DNA of 50,429 nucleotides from Faucicola sp048551375 (GTDB lineage: Bacteria > Pseudomonadota > Gammaproteobacteria > Pseudomonadales > Moraxellaceae): assembly GCF_048551375.1 (NCBI RefSeq), contig NZ_JBLYZJ010000016.1:1-50429 (forward strand), in the 5' to 3' direction. A model generated the notes under the pieces. It worked only from the letters and a program-made list of their open reading frames with translations. It was not told the DNA's origin and made no database searches. The position numbers and the translations under genes are program-made. Positions 17,694-26,221 of the stretch are shown here, piece by piece (positions within the stretch are counted from its first letter, which is position 1; the number at the start of each line of letters is the position of its first letter).

Positions 17694-18761
17694 TTAACTG
17701 ATATGCCCCAATCCAGCCAATACCGCAGTCGCAAAACTTCCAGTCGGCAATGTAAAATCCAGTTGAAAGGTATCTTCCGCTAACCATTGCCAATTCAAAT
17801 CCTGTGGTAATAGCCTAAGCGGACGGCGTTGTTGTTTTAGCCCATACTGTGCCAAACCTTGAGCCAGTTGTTGATATTTTTCTTCACTATCAATCACTTG
17901 CTTTTCAAGAGTACCAACTTCGCTATGGCTTTTTAACTCACCTTCGCCCCACATTGCCCCTGTCAAATGAATGTCTGCGGTTGCCAGTCGTTGCAAAATA
18001 GCCTCATCAACTTCTGCCACAAACACACTATGACTGCCATCAAGGTTAAACACCTCGCCTGTAAGTGGGGTTTGCCAAGTATTATCGCTGACTCGCTTTG
18101 CCAAAATCGCATTAAACAGCTCACTGCGAGCCGAAGATAGATACAGGCTGATTTTGTCACGGTCAAATTTGGGATGTGGTTTTTTGCCGTTAATTTTACC
18201 TGTGCTAAACAATTCTAAGGCAAAATTTACATTGTTATCCTCATGCCCAAAGCGTTGCTCACCAAAATAATTGGGAACGCCTTGCTTTTTAATCAAGTTG
18301 AGTTGGTTTTCAATGTCTGCTTTTTCACCAACCACATCACGCAAAGTAATGATAAATTGATTGGCTTTATGCGTGCCTCGATTGAGTTTTTTATTGTGCC
18401 AATGTTGGGCTAAAATCTGTATATTTTCGCCCTCTTGTAATTGAGCGGTCAAATATTCTGCCAAATCAGTTTTCGGCAGTGTCTTAGTTGGCAGGCGTAA
18501 ACTAAACCATTGGCTTGTCACGGCAAGGCGGTCTTTTAGCCCAGAATAGCCCACATCTTTGACAGGAATATTCGCCCAATTTGCCAATAATTTGGCGAGA
18601 TAGGCGGTGTTAAGATTAGTTTTTTGAAGCTGTAACCATAAATGTTCGCCCTCGTCCGTAAACTCGATATCCATGATTTCATTGACAATAAAATCTTGAG
18701 GGGTGGCTTTATAAATGGCGTGCTGAATACTAGGCATGTAGGTTTGGGGGTGTTGTTTCAT
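17694..18761 (-). CDS. truD: tRNA pseudouridine(13) synthase
   Basis: A 355-residue TruD-family pseudouridine synthase that modifies U13 of tRNA-Glu. The catalytic aspartate is Asp77 in GYSGLKDRLAVTSQWF, and the family motif NYFGEQRFG (about residue 165) follows. The TruD-specific insertion domain (about 175-320) is present, with LTGEVFNLDGSHSVF in its middle. The length matches E. coli TruD (349 residues). It stands alone on the minus strand, upstream of the DUF2147 gene's 3' side. In many gammaproteobacteria truD neighbours ispF and surE; here ispF is 9 kb away. Confidence 0.95.
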   Translation of the reverse strand: MKQHPQTYMPSIQHAIYKATPQDFIVNEIMDIEFTDEGEHLWLQLQKTNLNTAYLAKLLANWANIPVKDVGYSGLKDRLAVTSQWFSLRLPTKTLPKTDLAEYLTAQLQEGENIQILAQHWHNKKLNRGTHKANQFIITLRDVVGEKADIENQLNLIKKQGVPNYFGEQRFGHEDNNVNFALELFSTGKINGKKPHPKFDRDKISLYLSSARSELFNAILAKRVSDNTWQTPLTGEVFNLDGSHSVFVAEVDEAILQRLATADIHLTGAMWGEGELKSHSEVGTLEKQVIDSEEKYQQLAQGLAQYGLKQQRRPLRLLPQDLNWQWLAEDTFQLDFTLPTGSFATAVLAGLGHIS

Positions 18762-18786
18762 AAAGCCTTGTTATCTTGAGAATCAG

Positions 18787-19224
18787 TTATCGTGGTACAT
18801 TTTTAAAGGTATAGCCTTTGGGCAAACGTTGTAATGTCGAGCTAATCCCAAAATTCGGTAAGCCCTTATAGGCACGCATCGACAGGGTATCACCATTCAA
18901 GGTCAAATTAACATCATAGTTTGAGCCAGTGTAAGGGTTATAGGCCTTTCCACCACTATATTTGCCATTGCCTAATGATGAAATACCAGATAAGACAGTT
19001 TCACCAATGTGGTACTTGCTACCTGATGCCAATACACCCACAAAGCCTTGAGCTGTTTGGCTAATGGTGACGACATATTTGGGCTTTTGATTATCATAAT
19101 AGACCCAATGCCCCTCGATGGGGTCGGCAACTGCTACGTTGGATGCACCCAACAACCCCATGACAACAAGGGGCGTGATGGATTTTTTGGTAGCAGAAAG
19201 CAAAAATGGTTTTAAATTTAGCAT
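18787..19224 (-). CDS. Exported DUF2147-family protein
   Basis: With the ATG at 19224 this is a 145-residue protein with a signal peptide of about 33 residues (MLNLKPFLL... ending NVAVADP). The mature part follows the DUF2147 pattern: an early EGHWVYYD, a central beta segment (KYVVTISQ), a GGKAYNPYTGSNYDVNLTL core and a late LSMRAYKGLPNFGIS. The family is periplasmic and its function is unknown. The start was chosen because GAAGAG lies six bases upstream; an earlier in-frame start adds 12 residues without improving the signal. It ends 25 bases before the truD start, in the same direction. Confidence 0.8.
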   Translation of the reverse strand: MLNLKPFLLSATKKSITPLVVMGLLGASNVAVADPIEGHWVYYDNQKPKYVVTISQTAQGFVGVLASGSKYHIGETVLSGISSLGNGKYSGGKAYNPYTGSNYDVNLTLNGDTLSMRAYKGLPNFGISSTLQRLPKGYTFKNVPR

Positions 19225-19436
19225 ACAACACTCTTCTATAGCAATGGCAAAATAATTCATGGTTGTAAAAAATGCCTATCCTAAAACCATCGTATAAAAA
19301 ACTCCATAAGGCTTTTGTTTCAATACCTTTCGCTTCATTCACTTTTACTTTATATGGTGCATGAAATTAGAAATCATACGTTTCTCTACTTCGCTAGGCA
19401 AAGATTAATCGTTATATATTATTTTGTACTAGTTTG

Positions 19437-19465
19437 TTGAAACATGAAAAATTATGCATTATAAT
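19437..19465 (+). promoter_or_regulatory. sigma70-type promoter of trpB
   Basis: TTGAAA (19437-19442) and TATAAT (19460-19465) are separated by exactly 17 bases. The element sits 60 bases upstream of the trpB ATG. No trp operator-like palindrome or leader peptide with tandem Trp codons is evident in the 59-base leader. Confidence 0.75.
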
Positions 19466-19524
19466 AATTGCCATGATAAACAGTTATTTTAATTTCACAA
19501 ACGAATACAATAAAAGGAACTCCC

Positions 19525-20760
19525 ATGACTACACTTACTTACGGCTTAAACCCTCGTGTAAAACCAGATACTCAAGGCAATTTTGGCGAATTTGGTGGCA
19601 AAATCAACCACCCAGACTTGGCAAAAGCCATGCAAGAAATCGAAGACGGCTTTCATGCCATGATTGCTGACCCAGAATTTGTCAAACAAATCATCGAGTT
19701 GCAACAGCACTATGTCGGCAGACCCAGTCCGATTTTCCATTGCAAACACCTATCCGAACACTTGGGTGGTGCGGATATTTACCTCAAACGTGAAGACCTT
19801 AACCACACAGGCTCACACAAAATCAACCATTGTCTAGGTGAGGCGTTACTTGCCAAGCGTTTGGGAAAAAAGAAAGTCATCGCCGAAACTGGGGCAGGGC
19901 AACACGGCGTGGCATTGGCGACTGCCTCGGCACTGTTGGGGCTTGAATGTGAAATTCACATGGGCGTGGTCGATATCGCCAAAGAACACCCCAATGTGTC
20001 ACGCATGAAAATCTTGGGAGCGACCATTGTCCCTGTCGAGCGTGGGGCTGGCACGCTAAAAGAAGCGGTGGACAGTGCGTTTGAATCGTATCTCGGACAG
20101 CTTGAAGACAGTATGTTTGCCATTGGTTCGGTGGTCGGTCCTGCTCCGTACCCTGAGATGGTGGCTTATTTTCAGTCGTTGGTTGGGCATGAGGCACGCC
20201 AACAGTTTCAAGCCATGACAGGCAACCTGCCCGATGTAGTGACTGCTTGTGTGGGTGGCGGTAGTAATGCGATTGGGATTTTTAATGCATTTTTGGACGA
20301 TGCTGATGTCAAAAAAGTTGGTGTTGAGCCTGCGGGTGAGGGTTTAGATAGCCACCACCGCCATGCCGCCACCATGACCAAAGGGGTAAAAGGCGAGATT
20401 CAAGGCTTTAAATGCTATGTGTTATTGGACGAAAATGGCGAACCTGCCCCTGTCCATTCGATTGCATCTGGGTTGGATTACCCTGGCGTTGGACCTCAAC
20501 ACAGTAACCTCAAGGATACAGGCGTAGCTTACTATGACTCGGCAACCGATGCGGAATGTTTAGACGCATTTATGATGTTGTCACGCCTTGAGGGGATTAT
20601 TCCTGCCCTTGAAAGCTCGCACGCTGTGGCATATGCGATTCGTGAGGCGAAAAAGTTGGGTAAAGGTAAAACTATTTTGGTGAATTTGTCGGGGCGTGGT
20701 GATAAAGACATTGATTTTGTCTTGGGGCAAATGGATGTAGCGAATTATCAAGTGAAATAG
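19525..20760 (+). CDS. trpB: Tryptophan synthase beta chain
   Basis: A 411-residue PLP enzyme that joins indole and serine to make tryptophan, normally in an alpha2-beta2 complex with TrpA. The PLP-binding lysine is Lys99 in HTGSHKINH, and the phosphate-binding loop GGGSNAIG lies near residue 241. The N-terminus begins GNFGEFGGKINHPDL, normal for TrpB1. AAAAGGA precedes the ATG. It has its own promoter and terminator and trpA does not follow, which is unusual, because trpB and trpA are adjacent in most bacteria. Confidence 0.96.
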   Translation: MTTLTYGLNPRVKPDTQGNFGEFGGKINHPDLAKAMQEIEDGFHAMIADPEFVKQIIELQQHYVGRPSPIFHCKHLSEHLGGADIYLKREDLNHTGSHKINHCLGEALLAKRLGKKKVIAETGAGQHGVALATASALLGLECEIHMGVVDIAKEHPNVSRMKILGATIVPVERGAGTLKEAVDSAFESYLGQLEDSMFAIGSVVGPAPYPEMVAYFQSLVGHEARQQFQAMTGNLPDVVTACVGGGSNAIGIFNAFLDDADVKKVGVEPAGEGLDSHHRHAATMTKGVKGEIQGFKCYVLLDENGEPAPVHSIASGLDYPGVGPQHSNLKDTGVAYYDSATDAECLDAFMMLSRLEGIIPALESSHAVAYAIREAKKLGKGKTILVNLSGRGDKDIDFVLGQMDVANYQVK

Positions 20761-20777
20761 TGTATTGCTAAAAATTC

Positions 20778-20813
20778 AAAAGGGGTTATTATGGTTTTGA
20801 TACCCCTTTTTTT
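20778..20813 (+). terminator. Intrinsic terminator after trpB
   Basis: AAAAGGGGT (20778-20786) pairs with ACCCCTTTT (20802-20810), followed by more Ts to 20813. It begins 18 bases after the trpB stop and ends 14 bases before the next start. trpB is thus isolated from the GNAT gene. Confidence 0.82.
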
Positions 20814-20826
20814 GTGAGATTTTACC

Positions 20827-21387
20827 ATGCGAGCCATCACTAAAACCGATATCAAACTCCGCCAAGCCACACTGTCCGATATTCCCCAAATTGTCGCCTT
20901 ACTCAACCGTTGTTACCGCTCAGATGAGGGCTGGACAAATGAAGCGGACTTAATCGGTGGTATTCGTACCACGGAAGAGGAAATCCAAAACGTCATACAA
21001 GACGATTTACAGTACCTTTTTGTGTTTCCTCATCCCCAAGATGACAGCCAAATTCTTGGCACGGTGGCGGTGGACTTTACCCCCATTGATGGAAAACCAT
21101 CTGCCTATATCGGTACATTTTCGGTATCGCCAGAGCTACAAGGACAGGGGATTGGTGATGCACTCCTATCAGCGGTGGAAACCTTTGCCAATCGCCATGC
21201 CAAAGCCAAAGGTTTAACCCATTTATCCATGAGTATTTTAAGCGAACGCCCAGAACTTTTAGCCTATTATCAGCGTAGAGGTTATGCGTTGACAGGCGAA
21301 ACCATGCCATTTCCCACCGATGGCAATAATGGCGAGCCAAAGCGAGAGGATTTGGTACTGAATTTTTTGCAAAAATCCATCACCTAA
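20827..21387 (+). CDS. GNAT-family N-acetyltransferase
   Basis: A 186-residue GCN5-related acetyltransferase that would transfer an acetyl group from acetyl-CoA. The N-terminal beta strand IKLRQATLSDIPQIVALLNRC and the acetyl-CoA pyrophosphate loop ELQGQGIGDALL (about residues 101-112) are clear. The C-terminal LLAYYQRRGYALTGE is the usual motif B. The substrate is unknown. It lies 66 bases downstream of trpB, behind that gene's terminator. A GNAT with an acidic tail of this form is commonly annotated only to family level. Confidence 0.85.
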   Translation: MRAITKTDIKLRQATLSDIPQIVALLNRCYRSDEGWTNEADLIGGIRTTEEEIQNVIQDDLQYLFVFPHPQDDSQILGTVAVDFTPIDGKPSAYIGTFSVSPELQGQGIGDALLSAVETFANRHAKAKGLTHLSMSILSERPELLAYYQRRGYALTGETMPFPTDGNNGEPKREDLVLNFLQKSIT

Positions 21388-21406
21388 ATTTGGTAAACAA
21401 TAAAGA

Positions 21407-22117
21407 TTAATAAGCTAAATTACCCACGTATTCCCCTGCCTCATCTTCTACCACAATATCCGTTTCTTGTAAGGCTTGCTGTTGCCAAAGTTGAATACTG
21501 GGGTGGGCGAGCATGGCTTGAATATAGGCTTGCGTAGTCGGTTTTAGCTCGATGTTAGACGCTGTGGCGTAAGTATGCAGACGGAAAATAACAGGGGCAA
21601 AAAACACATCCGCTACGCTAAATTCACCCAATAAAAACCCTGTTTCACCATTCAAGCCGAATCCCTCACTGACAATCGCCTCAAACCGTGTCAAGTCTTT
21701 TAGGCAGTCTTGGCTTGGGGTGATTTTACGTTTGGCTCGGATATTCATTGGCATTTCATTGCGTAAGGCGACAAATCCGCTGTGCATTTCAGCGATTAGG
21801 CTCATGGCGAGGTGTGGTTGATTGCCCCATACGTTTTGTTTTATCAAATACTTTTCGGCGTATAACGCAATGCCAATCGTATCCCAAATGGTTTTGTCTT
21901 CATGCAATAGTACAGGGACTTTGCCAAGTGGGGTGTATTTGGTCAAAATTTCTTGGTTGCTTGGGTGAAAAAGTTTAATCGGCATTTCGTCAAATGCTAC
22001 GCCAAAGGCATCAAGCATCAGCCATGCACGAAGTGACCAACTAGAGTAGTTTTTATTGCCAATGATTAAGGTGGGTTTGGAAAAGTTGTTGTTTGGATTG
22101 CCGAGTGGATGGTTCAT
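21407..22117 (-). CDS. Glutathione S-transferase family protein
   Basis: A 236-residue soluble protein with a thioredoxin-like N-terminal domain (LIIGNKNYSSWSLRAWLML, about residues 17-35, with the catalytic-loop Ser-Ser) and a helical C-terminal domain with FLLGEFSVADVFFAPV (about 161-176). The glutathione gamma-glutamyl contact region (about 63-75, LGKVPVLLHEDKT) is typical of GSTs. The NYSSWSLR pattern belongs to a bacterial GST subgroup whose physiological substrate is not known. It follows the toxin-like gene by 17 bases in the same direction, so it may be co-transcribed with proA and the two small genes. Confidence 0.88.
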   Translation of the reverse strand: MNHPLGNPNNNFSKPTLIIGNKNYSSWSLRAWLMLDAFGVAFDEMPIKLFHPSNQEILTKYTPLGKVPVLLHEDKTIWDTIGIALYAEKYLIKQNVWGNQPHLAMSLIAEMHSGFVALRNEMPMNIRAKRKITPSQDCLKDLTRFEAIVSEGFGLNGETGFLLGEFSVADVFFAPVIFRLHTYATASNIELKPTTQAYIQAMLAHPSIQLWQQQALQETDIVVEDEAGEYVGNLAY

Positions 22118-22134
22118 GTTTTTCCTTGTTAAAA

Positions 22135-22515
22135 TTATTCATGAATCAAATAACTTTCAGACGGCAGTTTAAAGGGTGGATGGTCGGAAAAATCGACAAT
22201 CTTTATCATGTCGTCATATAACACATAATGCAAGATATATTCTGATGTTCTATCACCAAAAACTGTATTCACGTCATAGCTAGGAATACCAATATGATAA
22301 TGCCAAAGATTGTATTGTTGAGCAAATTTTACTTTGCTCAGCCAATTAGGATTATCTTTTGGTACATTGTCAGATTTTTTGTTACGTCCTTCCAGTTGGT
22401 TTAAGCCATGTAATTGAACGTGTTCGATAAAGTTAGCGATTTTTTCTTGGTCAGCGGTGGGGAAGTGGCGTAATTCTTCACGGAATTGTTTGCCTAAGAT
22501 TACTTTCAAACTCAT
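22135..22515 (-). CDS. Possible RelE/ParE-like toxin
   Basis: A 126-residue protein with two N-terminal helices (about 8-38), then a basic stretch (EGRNKKSDNVPKDNPNW) and beta strands including LWHYHIGIP and EYILHYVLYDDMIKIVDFSDHPPF. The layout and size are RelE/ParE-like, but no catalytic residues can be pointed to with confidence. Its ATG overlaps the stop of the 69-residue upstream gene as ATGA, the arrangement common in type II toxin-antitoxin pairs. Other small DNA- or RNA-binding functions remain possible. Confidence 0.5.
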   Translation of the reverse strand: MSLKVILGKQFREELRHFPTADQEKIANFIEHVQLHGLNQLEGRNKKSDNVPKDNPNWLSKVKFAQQYNLWHYHIGIPSYDVNTVFGDRTSEYILHYVLYDDMIKIVDFSDHPPFKLPSESYLIHE

Positions 22516-22721
22516 TCCCCATTCTTTATCCAGTTTAGCAAGTCTTGTGTTTGGCTAAACTGTGGCACTTCAACCGTTTCATCATTGACCCGCTCTTGCA
22601 AGCGAGCCAAATCAAAATCAAAAGGGCGTTGAACAGCCAGCATTTTAGGTTGAGATTGTAAGGGTTTTCTTTTGACAAATTTTTTATCAGATAAGGTGGG
22701 GTGATAAGCCAAAGTTGTCAT
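22512..22721 (-). CDS. Possible antitoxin partner of the RelE-like protein
   Basis: A 69-residue protein upstream of, and overlapping by four bases, the toxin-like gene. The first part is basic and proline-containing (KKFVKRKPLQSQPK) and the second is acidic and helical (DFDLARLQERVNDETVEV, then FSQTQDLLNWIKNGE). Small antitoxins often have a DNA-binding end and a toxin-binding helix, but the order and fold cannot be assigned here. The partner arrangement is the main evidence. It starts 42 bases downstream of proA in the same direction. Confidence 0.45.
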   Translation of the reverse strand: MTTLAYHPTLSDKKFVKRKPLQSQPKMLAVQRPFDFDLARLQERVNDETVEVPQFSQTQDLLNWIKNGE

Positions 22722-22763
22722 TTAACCGCTCCTTTTTTAATTGCCACTATTTTAACACAAAAA

Positions 22764-24050
22764 TTAAACTCTTATTTCCCCATGCCCAAACACAATCCAT
22801 TTTTGCGAAGTCAATCCCTCAAGCCCCACAGGGCCTCTGGCATGGATTTTATCGGTCGAAATGCCAATTTCCGCCCCCAATCCATACTCAAAGCCATCCG
22901 CAAAACGGCTAGACGCATTCACCATCACACTTGCCGAGTCCACCTCACGCATAAACTGCAACGCCTTGCTATAATTTTCCGTGATAATCACATCGGTATG
23001 CTGTGAGCCGTGACGGTTGATATGGGCAATCGCCTCATCAATCCCATCCACCAGCTTGACTGCCAAAATCGGCGCAAGATACTCGGTATCCCAATCGCTA
23101 TCAGTTGCCAATGCCAAATGCCCTTGCAACGCCTCATTGTTTTTGACCAAATCCAACGCTTGCTGTGATAAGCGAAACTGCATCGCCTCATCCGCTTGTA
23201 CCATCGCCACGAGGATTTTTGCCAAATTATCGTTGGCAATTGGGGTATCCATCAGCAAGGTTTCCATTGTGTTACAAGTGCCATAGCGACTGGTTTTGGC
23301 ATTGACGCTCACGCTAATTGCCATGTCAATATTGGCTTCACGGTCGATAAAAGTATGGCAATTACCGTCCAAATGCTTAATCACAGGGACTTTTGCCTCA
23401 AGGCTAATCCGCTCAATCAAGCCCTTACCGCCACGAGGAATTACCACATCGACAAATTTGGTCATGGTAATGAGTTCGCCCACTGCCGAGCGGTCAGTAG
23501 TTTCGATGACTTGCACGGCTGAGGCAGGCAAGCCGACTTTGGTTAGACCTTGTTGCACGCATTTGGCAAGGGCTTGATTGGAATAAAACGCCTCCGAACC
23601 GCCACGCAAGATAATGGCATTACCAGATTTTAGGGCAAGGCTTGATGCTTCGATAGTGACGTTGGGGCGAGATTCATAAATCATCCCCACCACGCCCAGT
23701 GGTACACGCATTTTGCCCAGTTGAATCCCCGATGGGCGGAATGTCATGTCAGTCACCTCGCCAATTGGGTCGGGTAGGGTAGCGACATCTTTTAGCCCAT
23801 CACACATGGCTTCAAATCGGTTCTCGGTGAGTTCAAGGCGGTCGAGTAGGGCATCGTCTAGCCCTTTTTCACGCCCGTTTGCCATGTCTTGGGCGTTGGC
23901 AGATAAGATGTTGGCTTTATTGGCTTGTAGGGTGTCAAAAATCGCCAATAATGCGTCATTTTTGCGTTTGGTATTGGCACGAGCAAGGACGGCAGAGGCT
24001 TCACGAGCTTGTTTGCCAACGGTTTGCATATAAGTTTGGGTGTCTGACAT
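22764..24050 (-). CDS. proA: Gamma-glutamyl phosphate reductase
   Basis: A 428-residue aldehyde-dehydrogenase-like enzyme, the second step of proline synthesis: it reduces gamma-glutamyl phosphate to glutamate semialdehyde using NADPH. The catalytic cysteine is about Cys259 in RYGTCNTMETLL. Other conserved parts are GVVGMIYESRPNV (about 120), AIILRGGSEA (about 145) and KHLDGNCHTFID (about 220). The length is normal. The kinase gene proB is not adjacent, although the two often sit together. It is followed by the toxin-antitoxin-like pair and a GST in the same direction. Confidence 0.96.
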   Translation of the reverse strand: MSDTQTYMQTVGKQAREASAVLARANTKRKNDALLAIFDTLQANKANILSANAQDMANGREKGLDDALLDRLELTENRFEAMCDGLKDVATLPDPIGEVTDMTFRPSGIQLGKMRVPLGVVGMIYESRPNVTIEASSLALKSGNAIILRGGSEAFYSNQALAKCVQQGLTKVGLPASAVQVIETTDRSAVGELITMTKFVDVVIPRGGKGLIERISLEAKVPVIKHLDGNCHTFIDREANIDMAISVSVNAKTSRYGTCNTMETLLMDTPIANDNLAKILVAMVQADEAMQFRLSQQALDLVKNNEALQGHLALATDSDWDTEYLAPILAVKLVDGIDEAIAHINRHGSQHTDVIITENYSKALQFMREVDSASVMVNASSRFADGFEYGLGAEIGISTDKIHARGPVGLEGLTSQKWIVFGHGEIRV

Positions 24051-24092
24051 ATTTATCTCTTTAATATTAAAACAATGATTTTAAACAATTAA

Positions 24093-24551
24093 TTAGCTAC
24101 CACATCCAACATAATAAATAGGCAAATCTGCATGGCTTTCAAATTCTTCACCAAATCCTTCAAAAAAAACATGGTCGCCCAACTCTTTATTGACCATTTG
24201 GTTATGGGTTTTTTGCAGTAGTTCGATAGCCGTAAAATGCTGACCATTATCCGCTTGTAGTTTTGCTAAGATATCAACTTGATAACCATATTCATCTTCA
24301 TAAGGCTCAGTATTGGTCACATAATCCAAGTCTTCAGCCGTCAATTCTTCATTGGCTAACAAATCTTGTTTGCCTTTTATCCATGCTTGATATTGAATAT
24401 AAACTTGCGATAAATCTATAATGATTTCAGTCGGTTGCCATTTATCAGCAGTTTCAAATATTTTTATTTGATATTCGGTCACTTGCTCGTTGAATATCGC
24501 ATTATTGGTATATGGCGTTTTATTAAAAGTCCAAGCGATAGCGTCTAACAT
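24093..24551 (-). CDS. Unknown acidic protein upstream of proA
   Basis: A 152-residue cytoplasmic protein with no signal or membrane segment. It is acidic (many Glu and Asp, for example NTEPYEDEYGYQVD), and starts MLDAIAWTFNKTPYTNNAIF. Near the C-terminus is HVFFEGFGEEFESHADLPIYYV. The shape is like small immunity or cysteine-free regulatory proteins, but I cannot name a family. It ends 42 bases before the proA start, so it may be the first gene of that run. Confidence 0.55.
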   Translation of the reverse strand: MLDAIAWTFNKTPYTNNAIFNEQVTEYQIKIFETADKWQPTEIIIDLSQVYIQYQAWIKGKQDLLANEELTAEDLDYVTNTEPYEDEYGYQVDILAKLQADNGQHFTAIELLQKTHNQMVNKELGDHVFFEGFGEEFESHADLPIYYVGCGS

Positions 24552-24639
24552 GACATATTCCTTTTTATACTTTTAAAGATTGAAGTTGACTTTCAAAGCA
24601 TTTTAACAGGAATTCTGGGCGAGTGGTTTATTTAATCGC

Positions 24640-25467
24640 TTAGTTAACACCAACCACCATCACACCCATATATTCGCTGTCATTGCGTTGTAATTCTTGG
24701 CTATACAGTGCCGAGGCTTGCCCACCGTCCAAAAATAACGCATTATCACAGCCCAACTGGGTTTTGAATACATTGGCAAATTGATAAAAACTCACAGGCG
24801 TATCACTAATCACCAATTTCACCTGTCCATCACGGCACACGCCTACGCCATTTCGCATTTTATACGAGGTGCTTTTGGGGTCAAAACTGGGATGAATCTT
24901 GCCATTAATCACCAACATCGGGCCCGATTGTGTGGCATACAGTGGTTTTTTGCCCGCTTGCAATAGCTTTGCCATCGCATTGCTTTCAGTCACATAAAAG
25001 CCTGTCTTATCCCACCAAAACACGCCATTTGGCATCAGATGGAAATTACCACCGCCTTGTTTTAGGTTTAATGAGCGAATTTCTTTGCCATTTATCACTG
25101 TATAGCCAATGGGAGCGAATTTTTCATCATACATGCCTGCATTCATACCAAATAGCAAGGTTTGTGGTTTAGTTTGGTCGGCTTGTGATTTACTTTGCCA
25201 ATGAGTTGAAGTCGTAGGGGAGGCGAGGTATTGGCGTAATTGATTAAACGTGAGCAACGGCTGATGATTTGCCCCTTGCCATACAAGGCGTAATTGCGTA
25301 TTGGCTTTGGGGTTGAATTGGCACAGCGTATAAGTGAAAGGCTGGCGAGCCTCGACACAGCTTGGCTTAGGATGAGGCTTTAAATCATTGACTGCCACCG
25401 CCCCCAAAGTCGCTCCTAACGCTAGCACGCTGATGATTATCAATCGCATCATGGTTATCTTTGTCAT
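24640..25467 (-). CDS. Exported phosphodiester glycosidase-like protein
   Basis: A 275-residue protein with a signal peptide (MTKITMMRLIIISVLALGAT). The body matches the phosphodiester glycosidase (NAGPA, DUF2233) family: FGMNAGMYDEKFAPIG (about residues 114-129), ATQSGPMLVINGKIHP (about 195) and DNALFLDGGQASALY (about 244). The family includes the mammalian uncovering enzyme and removes alpha-N-acetylglucosamine phosphodiesters; bacterial substrates are mostly unknown. The start at 25467 is supported by AAGGGG five bases upstream; a GTG two codons earlier is possible. It would act in the periplasm. Confidence 0.78.
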   Translation of the reverse strand: MTKITMMRLIIISVLALGATLGAVAVNDLKPHPKPSCVEARQPFTYTLCQFNPKANTQLRLVWQGANHQPLLTFNQLRQYLASPTTSTHWQSKSQADQTKPQTLLFGMNAGMYDEKFAPIGYTVINGKEIRSLNLKQGGGNFHLMPNGVFWWDKTGFYVTESNAMAKLLQAGKKPLYATQSGPMLVINGKIHPSFDPKSTSYKMRNGVGVCRDGQVKLVISDTPVSFYQFANVFKTQLGCDNALFLDGGQASALYSQELQRNDSEYMGVMVVGVN

Positions 25468-25638
25468 TTGCACCCCTTAACCCACCCCAAAACACCTATT
25501 ATAAAGCAAGCGTTAGCGTTTGGACATCCTTTTACCCATGTTAAACTGGGTAAAAAATGCCAAAATATTTATGATTAAAGACTGTATTTTTATGCCAATC
25601 TGACTATAATACGCTCAAAATCACCTACACGCACCGCA

Positions 25639-25672
25639 TTGACATCAAATCGTCAATAACTTGTGTTATACT
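25639..25672 (+). promoter_or_regulatory. Candidate ndk promoter with extended -10
   Basis: TGTTATACT (25664-25672) fits an extended -10 (TGN plus TATACT). A perfect TTGACA lies at 25639-25644 but with a 22-base spacer, too long for a standard sigma70 promoter. The extended -10 may compensate for a poor -35. The element is 61 bases upstream of the chosen ndk start. Confidence 0.45.
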
Positions 25673-25732
25673 CATGCAGTATAAATGATTAATTGTTTAA
25701 TTTTACTCACCTCAACTATAAGGATACCTAAC

Positions 25733-26164
25733 ATGGCTATCGAACGTACATTATCTATCATCAAACCAGATGCAGTCGCAGGCAACCACATTGGCGAAAT
25801 CTACAGCCGTTTTGAAAAAGCAGGTCTAAAAGTCGTTGGGGCAAAAATGTTGCACCTAGATGATGAAAAAGCAGGCGGATTCTATGCAGAACACAAAGAG
25901 CGTCCATTTTATGGCGACTTGGTCAAATTTATGACCTCAGGTCCAGTGGTGGTATCGGTATTAGAAGGCGAAAATGCGGTATTGGCTCACCGTGACATCA
26001 TGGGTGCAACCAACCCAAAAGACGCAGCTGAAGGCACGATTCGTAAAGATTTTGCGACCAGCATTGACGAAAATGCAGTACACGGTTCAGACTCTACCAC
26101 CTCTGCCGAGCGTGAAATTGCTTATTTCTTTGCTGACAACGAAGTTTGCCCACGCACTCGTTAA
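25733..26164 (+). CDS. ndk: Nucleoside diphosphate kinase
   Basis: A 143-residue enzyme that transfers the terminal phosphate from ATP to other nucleoside diphosphates. The phosphorylated histidine is His117 in NAVHGSDSTTSAEREI, and the N-terminal ERTLSIIKPDAV is the family signature. The ATG at 25733 is preferred because AAGGA lies eight bases upstream and because the product then has the standard length; an in-frame start 16 codons earlier would add a hydrophobic leader. It is followed by a strong terminator. Confidence 0.97.
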   Translation: MAIERTLSIIKPDAVAGNHIGEIYSRFEKAGLKVVGAKMLHLDDEKAGGFYAEHKERPFYGDLVKFMTSGPVVVSVLEGENAVLAHRDIMGATNPKDAAEGTIRKDFATSIDENAVHGSDSTTSAEREIAYFFADNEVCPRTR

Positions 26165-26182
26165 TTCAAAAAAATAAATAGC

Positions 26183-26221
26183 AAAAAAAGCGGTTGAATC
26201 AGTTATTCAATCGCTTTTTTT
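26183..26221 (+). terminator. Intrinsic terminator after ndk
   Basis: AAAAAAAGCGGTTGAAT (26183-26199) pairs with ATTCAATCGCTTTTTTT (26205-26221), with one G-U pair and a five-base loop. It is a strong, potentially bidirectional terminator about 19 bases after the ndk stop. Confidence 0.87.

Noticed and set aside
23017..23577. Plus-strand frames within proA
   Set aside because: They are antisense shadows of proA with no independent support.
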